From contig JABMOM010000029.1 in assembly GCA_013204105.1 (NCBI GenBank), positions 1 to 64,000 on the forward strand: a stretch of 64,000 nt of DNA, in the 5' to 3' direction. Source of the stretch: Flavobacteriales bacterium (lineage in GTDB: Bacteria > Bacteroidota > Bacteroidia > Flavobacteriales_G > Salibacteraceae). Shown one piece after another: positions 25,994-37,900 of this stretch; the first letter of the stretch is position 1; each line of letters begins with the position of its first letter. A program made the position numbers and the translations under genes. The notes below the pieces were generated by a model, which worked only from the letters and a program-made list of their open reading frames with translations, had not been told where the DNA came from and ran no database searches.

Positions 25994-28900
25994 ATGGCAC
26001 GACTTCTACGCTACGCTATTGCCGCTGTTCTTTTCACCCTTGGATCCATCTTTAATGGTGCGTTCGCACAGTGTGACTCGACCTATTCAAACTTCCAGAT
26101 AGAGGAAATCTGGGAACAACAGACCTTCACACTGTGGAATAATGTGTCTGGCAATGACTACGATTGGATCATCAATTCTGGAGGCACCCCGACCAACAAC
26201 TCTGGCCCTTCAGCTGCTTATGGTGGATCCTATTACATCTACACTGAGACCTCCGGGACAGGAACCAATGAGGTAGGCATCATGGAATCCGAGTGCTTGG
26301 CATTTCCTACGAACAGTGCTCCTTACCTTTCATTCAGGTTGCACATGTACGAGAACGTGTCGGCAACCACAGCGCAGTCCATGGGCTACTTACAAGTACA
26401 AGTAAACACCAATCCGAGCGGAAACAGCTGGTCTACACTTGCAACCTACAATACAAGTTCAAATTCTTGGTTAGAAAAATTTGTTGACCTCTCGGCATAT
26501 GCCGGCTCCACCATAAAACTCAGGTTTAGAGCAGTTACAGGAACCCAAGGTGGCTTCAATCAATGGTATGCATACGGTGACAGGGCCTTGGACAACATCG
26601 TTGTTTCTACCGGCGTCAACACTACAAACGTCAGCTGCTCAGGCGGATCCAATGGTTCCGCAATAGCCGTAGGCGCCTTCAATGGTGTAGGAAGCACACT
26701 TTACACCTACCTATGGAGCACTGGAGGGACTACTCAATCCATTACTGGCTTATCTGCCGGCAGCTACGTATGCACCATCACCGACACCAGCTCCAACTCT
26801 GAAGTGGTATCCTTTAGCATTACAGAACCTACGCTTCCTTCACCTCAAAACCTTTCCGCCACATCTACTTCTATCTGTGAAACTGAGAATGAAGTGGTGA
26901 CCCTGAGCATCGATTTCGCTTCAGGCGATTACACGTATTCCACCCTGACAGGGGACTCTTCGGATTTAGGTAGTCAGAACACCGCAGGCACATCCCAAAT
27001 TTTCAACATTTTCGACGCCCCTCCCTTTGCCACTGGGGACGCTACCCTCACCATGTATTACCGCGGTGATATGGAAGCTGCCGCTGAATACGTTACCACT
27101 TACTCGGAGTACGGAACCTCGTTGGGTGCATCAACTGCTGCGAGCGGTCAATGCAGCGGCTCCTATAATTCGGTAAGTTTCACCATCGATCCGGATTCAA
27201 TCAATGATTGGGCTAGTGATGGTGTTATTTCCCTTGAAGGAATTCCAACCGGCATGACGCGTTATTGTAACGCCGGTAGTGGAAACTACTTTTCATGGAA
27301 TGCCTATTACACTTTATCATATCCCGTCGCTCAAAGCACCCCTTACTGGTTTACGAACAGTTGCGACAGTGTGATCTCTAATGCGGTCGACTCAGGATAT
27401 ACCGTCAACGTTACCCCTACGACTACAACCACGTACTATGTTCGCTTTTACGATGCAGGGTGCAGCCAATGGGGTACTTGTGATTCCGTTACCGTCACGG
27501 TGAATGGTCCTCCCTCTGTATCCATTTCACCTACCTCCCCTTACTACTGTGGAATACCTATTTCCATCACAGCGAGTGGAGCCTCATTCTACTCTTGGTC
27601 TCCCGGAACAGGCCTAAACCAAACTTCAGGACCAACCGTCATTGCAAGCCCATCTGTAACCTCCTCCTATGAGGTTGTTGGTATCGATGGGAATGGATGT
27701 ACCGACACGGCCGCATTCAGCGTAACCGTCACAACCGGGCCTAGCGCAAGCGTTACGGGTACGAATGTCTCCTGTAATGGCGGGTCAAACGGAACGGCTT
27801 CGGTTACCGCATCAGGTGGCACGAGTGCATATACCTACCTATGGTCCAATGGAAGCACAGCTACCTCATTATCAGGGTTGTCTGCAGGGACGTATACGGT
27901 GACCGTCGATGATGGCACCACTTGTAACGCGGTTCAATCCATTGTCATCACCGAACCCAACGCGATAAGCATCACTATTGCGGGAAACAACATCGGGTGT
28001 TCTGGATTCTCAACCGGTAGTGCCTTTGCCCTTGTCACAGGAGGTACTGCTTCCTACTCCTATTCTTGGAGCAACGGATCAACGAGCAACGTTGCCTTTG
28101 CTTTGGCGGCCGGAACCTATACCTTAACCGTCACCGACGCGAACAGCTGTACAGCAACACAATCGGTTACCATCACCCAACCTTCCAGTGCGCTCAGCTC
28201 GAGCATTTCGTCGACGACAAATGTCAGCTGCAACGGCGGCAATGACGGATCTGCAACCGTAACCGCGAGCGGCGGAACACCATCCTACGGTTATGCTTGG
28301 AGTTCTGGAGCGACCACAGCGACTGCCTCTAACCTTAGCGCAGGAACATACATCGTTACCGTATCCGATGCGAACGGCTGCATATCTGTAGGAGTAGCAA
28401 CCATCACCCAACCGGCAACTGCAGTTAGTGTTTCGATTGGAAGCCCCACGAATGTCACATGTAACGGTGGTAGTAATGGCAGCGCTACAGCTTCCGGCTC
28501 AGGTGGAACAGGAACCATTACCTACGCTTGGTCTTCAGGATCGACTTCTGCTACGGCGAGTAGCTTGAGTGCAGGCACCTACACGGTAACAGCTACTGAC
28601 GCCAACGGCTGCGCCGATACGGAAAGTGTAACCATCACAGAACCTACTGCAGTTACAGCAAGTCTTTCCGTCACCAATGTGCTCTGTAACGGAGGTAACA
28701 ACGGGTCCATCACGGCCACCGGATCAGGTGGAAACGGCGGTGCCTATAGCTACGTATGGAGCACTGGCGGTACTTCTGGAACAGTCTCTGGATTGTCTGC
28801 AGGAACCTACACTGTAACCATTACCGACAACGCTGGGTGTACTGGCACAGAAAGTACCACCATCACCGAACCAAGTGTTCTGATCGCTTCCACTACCCTC

Positions 28901-31900
28901 GGAAACAACGTCAGTTGCAACGGTGGCAACAATGGCTCTGCAACAGCTTCAGCGAGCGGTGGAACAACATCCTACGCTTACAATTGGTCCTCTGGATCAA
29001 CCTCAGCAACGGCCTCTTCCCTTTCGGCGGGTACCTATACGGTGACCGTAACCGACGCGAACGGTTGCACTGATACAGAAACCATCATCATCACGGAACC
29101 AGCTACGGCTGTGTCTGCTTCTATTGGGTCGCCTACGAATGTCAGCTGCAACGGAGGCAATGACGGCGCTGCAACGGCATCAGGCTCCGGAGGAACTCCG
29201 GGATATTCTTACAGTTGGTCTTCCGGTGCAACCTCGGCTGCGGCATCTTCGCTATCTGCGGGGACGTACACAGTTACGGTTACAGACGCCAACGGTTGTA
29301 CAGATACCGAGACCGTGATCATCACCGAGCCCGCAACTGCGGTAACCGCTTCGATCTCGTTGGGTAGCAACGTCAGTTGTAATGGAGGCAGCAATGGATC
29401 TGCTACTGCTTCCGCCACAGGCGGCACAGCGGGTTACTCTTATAGCTGGTCATCTGGATCCAGCACCGCTTCCGTCTCTGGTCTCGCTGCAGGAACGTAT
29501 ACCGTTACTGTCACAGATGCAAACGGTTGTACAGATGCCGAAACCATCACCATTACCGAGCCTTCCGCACTGATTGCATCCACTACCTTGGGTAGTAACG
29601 TCAGTTGTAACGGAGGAAATAACGGTTCCGCTTCAGCTTCGGCATCCGGTGGAACGCCTGGGTATTCTTACGCTTGGTCTTCTGGGTCTACGGTTGCTTC
29701 TGCATCCAGTCTATCTGCTGGCACTTATACCGTGACAATCACAGACGCCAATGGATGTACCGATACAGAGACGATCACCATTACGGAGCCTTCCGTTTTA
29801 GTGGCATCTACAACACTGGGTAACAATGTGAGTTGCAACGGTGGCAACGATGGTTCAGCCACCGCTTCTGCATCTGGCGGAACGTCTACCTACTCTTATA
29901 GCTGGTCTTCAGGATCGACTGCAGCAATAGCCTCTTCCCTTTCGGCCGGGACGTATACCGTGACCGTCACAGACGCAAATGGTTGTAGCGATACCGAAAC
30001 CATCACCATTACTGAACCTGCTACTGCCGTAACGGCCTCCATAGGATCACCTACCAACGTGAGCTGCAATGGTGGTAATGATGGGTCTGCGACAGCTTCA
30101 GGCGCAGGCGGAACGCCAGGATATTCGTACAGCTGGTCTTCCGGCGCCACCGCAGCCACAGCTACGTCACTAACTGCCGGCACGTATACAGTGACCGTAA
30201 CTGACGCGAACGGCTGTACAGACACCGAGACCGTAACCATTACCGAACCCGCAACTTCCGTCACAGCCTCCATAGGATCTCCAACCAACGTAAGTTGCAA
30301 TGGAGGAAACAATGGATCCGCAACCGCATCTGGTTCAGGCGGCACACCTGGCTATTCTTATAACTGGTCTTCAGGCGCAACGACGGCAACCGCTTCATCA
30401 CTCACAGCAGGCACATTCACGGTTACAGTTACGGATGCCAACGGATGTACCGATACAGAAACGGTAACCATTACACAGCCCAGTGTTCTAGTCGCTTCAA
30501 CAACTTTGGGCAGCAATGCAAGTTGTAATGGCGGCAACGACGGTTCCGCAACTGCTTCCGCATCTGGCGGAACCTCACCTTATGGCTACAGCTGGTCTTC
30601 TGGATCAACCGCTGCTTCTGCAACCGGTCTATCTGCTGGCACATATACGGTAACGGTAACCGATGCGAATGGCTGTGACGATACAGAGACGATCACCATC
30701 ACCGAGCCTGCCGTGCTGGTAGCATCTATAACACTCGGCAGCAACGTGAGCTGCAACGGAGGCAACGATGGTTCTGCCACCGCTTCTGCCGCTGGCGGAA
30801 CATCCCCGTACTCTTACAGCTGGTCTTCAGGATCAACTGCAGCTAGCGCGTCTTCGCTTTCGGCTGGAGCTTATACAGTTACCATTACCGACGCGAACGG
30901 ATGTACCGACACCGAGACCATCACCATCACTGAGCCAAGTACGGGCGTTACCGCTTCGATCGGATCACCTACAAATGTGAGCTGCAACGGCGGCAACGAC
31001 GGTTCTGCAACGGCTTCTGGCTCTGGCGGAACGCCTGGCTACTCCTACAGTTGGTCTTCAGGCGCAACTACTGCAGCGGCTTCTAGCCTCTCTGCCGGAA
31101 CTTATACGGTCACCGTAACAGACGCGAACGGTTGTGCTGATACCGAGACCGTAACCATTACAGAGCCAGCAACGAGTGTCACAGCTTCAATAGGATCACC
31201 TACCAACGTAAGTTGCAATGGTGGTAGCGACGGAGCGGCCACTGCTTCCGGGTCTGGCGGAACGCCGGGTTACTCCTACAACTGGTCTTCAGGCGCAACT
31301 ACAGCAACAGCTTCGTCACTGGCTGCAGGAACGTACACCGTGACCGTGACCGATGCCAACGGATGTACCGATACTGAAACCGTAACCATCACCCAACCTA
31401 GTATCTTGGTTGCCTCGACCACTTTAGGTAGCAACACGAGTTGCAATGGTGCCAATGATGGTTCTGCTTCGGCTTCTGCTTCAGGAGGAACCCCTGGTTA
31501 TTCTTACAACTGGTCTTCAGGATCAACTTCCTCTTCAGCTACAAGTCTCTCGGCTGGTACATATACCGTGACCGTTACGGATGCTAACGGATGCACCGAC
31601 ACAGAAACAATAACAATTACTGAACCTGTTGTATTAGTAGCTTCTACAACACTTGGCAGCAACGTTAGCTGCAACGGTGGCAACGATGGGTCCGCTACTG
31701 CTTCAGCATCTGGCGGAACGTCTCCATTCGGTTATAGCTGGTCTTCTGGGTCAACCACAGCAGGCGCTTCATCACTTTCGGCAGGCACTTACACGGTGAC
31801 CGTGACCGACGCAAATGGCTGCACTGACACGGAAACCATCACGATCACCGAGCCCGCCACAGGAGTTTCCGCTTCGATTGGATCGCCTACCAATGTGAGC

Positions 31901-34900
31901 TGCAATGGTGGTAGCGATGGTTCAGCCACTGCCTCTGGTACTGGTGGAACTTCCCCCTATTCCTACAGTTGGTCTTCGGGGTCCACTTCAGCGACGGCAT
32001 CGAGTCTTTCGGCGGGTATGTATACTGTGACCGTAACCGACGCGAACGGTTGCACGGATACCGAGACTGTAACGATTACCGAACCTGCAACCGCTGTTTC
32101 GGCTTCTATCGCCCTAGGCAGTAACGTCAGTTGCAACGGAGGCAGTGACGGATCTGCCACAGCCTCAGGTACTGGTGGAACACCTGGTTATACCTACAGT
32201 TGGTCATCTGGAGCAACTTCTGCAACAGCTGCAACTCTTTCCGCTGGAACATATACAGTGACAGTAACAGATGCCAACGGTTGTACAGACACGGAAAACA
32301 TCACCATCACAGAACCAAGTGTATTGATCGCCGCAACAACTTTGGGCAACAATGTCAGTTGTAACGGTGGCAATGATGGTTCAGCAAGTGCTTCTGCTTC
32401 AGGAGGTACTTCACCTTACAGCTACAGTTGGTCTTCCGGCTCGACCACGTCATCGGCCACTAGTCTTTCAGCAGGAACCTACACGGTGACTGTAACAGAT
32501 GCGAATGGTTGCACCGACATAGAAACCATTACCATTACCGAGCCTGCTGTATTAGTGGCATCGACAACACTTGGAAGCAACGTGAGCTGCAACGGCGGCA
32601 ACGACGGTTCGGCGAATGCTTCTGCCGCTGGCGGGACATCACCTTACTCCTACTCATGGTCTTCTGGATCGACCTCAGCAAATGCCACCTCTCTTTCCGC
32701 TGGAACCTACACGGTGACAGTCACTGATGCGAATGGCTGCACCGATACGGAAACCATCACCATTACAGAGCCAGCCATTCTTGTCGCTGCAATCGACTCT
32801 TCATCAAATATCTCGTGTTTTGGATTATTCGATGGGGTTGCGTACAGCAGTGCGACAGGAGGCACCTCACCTTACAGCTTCGCATGGAGTTCAGGTGCAT
32901 CTACTTCCACCGCATCAGGCCTTGGCGCAGGGACCTTTACAGTCACCGTGACCGATGCAAACGGATGTACCGATACGGAAAGCGTTACTATCTCCCAACC
33001 TACCCTCTTGGTTGCTTCAGCGAGCGTAGACAATAATGTGTCTTGCAACGGTGGCAACGATGGGCAAGCCACAGCCTCTGGGTCTGGAGGCACTCCTGGG
33101 TATAGCTATTCTTGGTCCTCTGGTGCTACGACCTCGGTCGCTTCAAATCTTTCTGCTGGCAACTACACGGTAACGATTACGGATCTGAGTGGGTGCAGTG
33201 ATACCGCAAGTGTGACCATCTCAGAGCCAACGCTGCTTGTCGCCTCAACTGCCCTTGGCAACAATGTGAGCTGCAATGGTGGTAACAATGGATCTGCAAC
33301 TGCTTCTGTCGTTGGAGGAACTTCACCTTATTCCTACAGCTGGTCTTCAGGGTCAACTTCCACTTCTGCTACAGGTCTTTCCGCTGGAACCTATACGGTA
33401 ACCATCACGGATGCCAATGGATGTACCGACACGAGCAACATTACGATAACGGAGCCTACGCTTCTTATGGCGACCGGATCAGGTGTGAATGTAAGCTGCA
33501 ATGGTGCGGCAGATGGGCAAGCATCGGTTGCTGCCTCTGGCGGCACTTCACCTTATACCTATCTCTGGTCTACCGGATCAACGGTAAGTTCCGCGACGAA
33601 TTTAGGCCCTGGAACCTATGGCGTTACTGTGACCGATGCCAACGGATGCACCGCGACCGCGTCTGTTGCCATTACTCAACCCACCGTGCTCATAGCAAGC
33701 ATTGCTCTTGACAGTAACGTTAGCTGCAATGGTGGAAACGATGGTTCGGCAACTGCATCAGCTGCTGGAGGTACTTCTGGGTACACATACGCATGGTCAT
33801 CTGGTGCTTCAAGCTCGACGGCTTCCTCCCTTGCCGCGGGCACCTATACCGTGACCATAACGGATGCAAATGGATGCACGGATACGGAAACGATTACCAT
33901 CACGGAGCCGACACAACTCTCAACCACCAGCGCTGTGGTCAACAATGTGACTTGCTACGCTGGGACAAACGGAAACGCCAGTATAAGCGCTTCGGGTGCT
34001 ACATCTCCGTACAGCTACGCTTGGTCATCAGGAGCAACAACGACGAATGCTACAAACCTTGCTGCGGGGACTTACTATGTTACCGTAACCGACGCAATGG
34101 GCTGCGAGGCCATCGACAGTGTATCGGTCACCGAGCCTGACACATTGATCGCAACAGCGAGTATGGTAAATGGTGTGAACTGCAACGGCGGCAACGATGG
34201 GTCTGTTTCTGTTTCGACAACAGGCGGTACGACCGCTTATGGCATCCTCTGGTCAACGGGTTCTACCTCCACGACCGTTACAGGATTATCGGCAGGAACG
34301 TATACAGTAACCGTCACGGACGCCAATGGCTGTTCAGACACTTCATCCGCAGTTGTCACTCAACCAGACAGTCTCCTAGCCAGCATTTCGCTGGGAAGCA
34401 ATGTGAGTTGCAACGGTGGAAACGACGGTTCGGCAACGGCCTCTGCAACTGGAGGTACTTCCGCTTATTCATTCTTATGGTCAACCGCAGCTACAAGTGC
34501 ATCAATCAGTGGATTGACAGCAGGTACCTACACGGTAACCGTTACCGATGCAAACAACTGTACAAACGTTACTTCCCTTGTGATCACTGAACCTGCCTCG
34601 CTTGCCGCTAGTGCAGTGTCTGTGAACAATGTGCTTTGCAGTGGCCAAAGTTCAGGAACGGTTGCAGGATCTGCCTTGGGCGGCACAAATCCATATTCAT
34701 TCTTATGGAGTACTTCGGATACTACAGATACGGTTTCTGGACTCGTGGCTGGTACCTATACTTTGACGATTACTGATGCCAATGGGTGCACCGACACGGC
34801 ATCGGCGACGATCATCGAGCCATCTGCGGTAAGCGCCCAAGCGATTTGGATCATGGACGCTGCATGTAATGGCAGCTCTACGGGATCTGCCTATGCTGCG

Positions 34901-37900
34901 GCCACCGGAGGAACCACCCCCTACTCTTACGCGTGGGCAACGGGAAGCACGAATGATTCGATCTTTAACCTTTCGGCCGGTACGTACACTGTGACGATTA
35001 CCGATGCCAATGGCTGTTCCGACTCGGATACGGTTTCGATCATGGAACCTGCCGCACTCACCTTGAACTTTGCCTTGGTAGATCCTTTGTGCAATGGGTC
35101 GAACGACGGTTCGATAGCCTCAATTGTTACGGGGGGAACAACACCCTACAACTACTCATGGTCAACTTCTGCAACAAGCGCTAGTCTCTCGGGACTGAGC
35201 GCTGGTTCGTATACGCTCACTGTCACCGATGCCAATGGATGTACAACGGCGCTCAACGGTCAGTTGAACAATCCAACTTCTGTCGTCGCGAGTATTACTT
35301 CTCAGAATAATTCCTGCTTCGGTGATTCAACAGGATTAGCTGTTGCAAGTGGTTCTGGTGGAGCTGGCAATTTCAGTTTCACTTGGAGCACTGGATCAAC
35401 GAATGACAGCATTGAGAATGCAGTGGCAGGAACGTACACCGTTACCGTCACTGACAGCAATGGTTGCTTCGACGCGGCCTCCGTCACATTGACGCAGCCT
35501 ACTGCTCTGGCAGCATCGATCTCATTCATAGACAGCGTTGCCTGTTTCGGTGATTCATCCGGCTTGGCAGTTGCAGCTGCTACTGGAGGTACATCTCCTT
35601 ATTCTTACAGCTGGCCAGCCTCTTGGACAAGTAGCAATGACTCCATATTGAATGTACCTGTGGGAGTGTATACCGTCACCATAACAGACGACAATGGCTG
35701 TATTGATACCGCGGTTGCCGTAATCGATCAATACCCGGCCTTGGTTTTGACGATTGATTCTTCGCAAGATGTAACTTGTTTCAACGGAATGGATGGATAT
35801 GCATCTGTCCTAGCTTCTGGTGGTGCGGGTGGATATACTTATGCTTGGCCAAACGGTTCAACATCAGCGGCCAATGATTCCTTGAGTGGAGGTGAACACT
35901 GTGTGACAGTTACAGACGCAAACGGATGTTCGGATACCGCTTGTGTGGATCTATCGGAGTTGAATCCGTTGCCGCTCGTCAACATTGGAAATGACACCGC
36001 GATTTGCGACACATTGTTCACCCTGGATGCTGGAAGTGCTGTTGGCTATAGCTGGAGTACCGGCGCAACGTCCCAGACCATCCAAATCGATTCAACCGAC
36101 GATTACGCTGTTACCATTACAAACGCCATCGGATGTCAGAACAGCGACACCATATCGGTGACCTTCAATCCATTGATTTCCTTTGATATTGTTACCGATA
36201 GTACAAGTTGCGGCGGATCCACAGGTGCCGCCTTGGTAACCAACCTCACAGGTGGCGGCGGTTACACACTTCTTTGGAGTAGTGGACAACTGAACACGCT
36301 CAACGTTAGCTCACTCACCTATGGAGCATACAGCGTGACCGTAAACGACGCGAATGACTGTTCGGCGGAACAATCGTTCTTTATCTATGACGATACCGAT
36401 CTCTCCTTTGACTTGTTCGGTACGGACGCAAGTTGCTTTGGATTTTCTGACGGTTCCGCTTGGGCTGAAGTTACTTCAGGAACTGGACCTTATACGTTCG
36501 ACTGGTCGAATGGTGCAGTGAATGACACGATCGTGAATATCCCCGCCAACACTTATGTGCTTACGGTTACGGATAGTGCTGGATGTATTCTGGAAGATTC
36601 GATTGTGATCGATCAACCTGAAAACGTACTGCTTTCTGTTGTGAGCACCGACGCGACCTGCGGCGACTCAAATGGAGTTGCCGTTGTGAATGTACTTCCT
36701 AGCGCCAACTATTCTTTTGCTTGGAATGATCCATTTGCACAAACCACAGACACTGCTTCTAACTTGTCTGCTAGCACTTACCAAGTGATTGTAACGGCTA
36801 GTAATGGATGTCAGGATTCGGCTTTCGCCATTGTGAGCAATGATGGGGCACCTTCGCTAGCCATGGCTGCCATGAACGAATCTTGTGAGGGAAGTGGCGA
36901 TGGTTACGCAGCGGTTTCGGCCTCAAGCCTCTCTCCCCTTACCTATCTCTGGAGTGATGCTTTAGGACAAACAACGGATACAGCCTTTAATATTGGATCT
37001 GGCTTGTATTTCGTCTCTGTGACTGACACGAGTGGATGCATTGCAATCGACAGTATTTCAGTGGGTGCCGATGGATTAAACCCTGTCTTTACACTTGGCA
37101 ACGACACAAGCGTGTGCGGCAGCTCCATCACCTTATACGCTCCAATGGGTATGTCTTCATACACCTGGAGCACAGGAGCAACGAGCGACTCAATTGTTGT
37201 TACTGCAACAGGTCAATACTGGGTGAATGTGACGAATGCCTCGGGATGTTCGAGTTCCGACTCCATCCAGGTCGACCTCTACAATGCAATCACATATACT
37301 TCTGCCATCAATAATTCCAGTTGTTCGCAGAATACTGGATCCATTGACATTACCATCACTGCTGGCAATGGAGGTTATACGTTCCTTTGGAATACGGGTG
37401 ACACCACCGCACTTATAACAGGACTCGGTAGCGGTACCTACGACGTAACCATAGCAGACAGCGCTGGATGCTCAATAGAAGCATCCTTCAACGTAGACAA
37501 CATCAACGCTCCTGCCGTGTCGGTAGACGTTACTGACGCGAATTGTAACGCTGCAGCGAGTGGATCTGCCATAGCTACGGTAACGAATGGAACCGCCCCA
37601 TTCTCTTATGCTTGGAGCAATGGAGGAAACGGAACCAATCAAAGTGGATTGCTGGCTGGGAATTACGACTTAACCGTGACGGACGACAGTGGTTGCGTTG
37701 TCACCGTTCCTTTCGACGTATTAGAGCCAACGGCCATTACCATATCGATCTCAGGAATTCAGCCTGATTGTGGAGACTCCAACGGAAGTGCGTTGGCTCT
37801 GGTTACGAATACCCAAGGGCCAGTAGTGAATTATCTATGGAATGATTCCGCCGCCACCCCCTTGCCTTTCGTGAACAACCTCCCTGCTGGCTACTACACG

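Noticed and set aside
28124-33093. Many frames on the minus strand and other plus frames in the giant gene
   Set aside because: They recur with the SprB repeat period and are shadows of the real frame, with low-complexity content.
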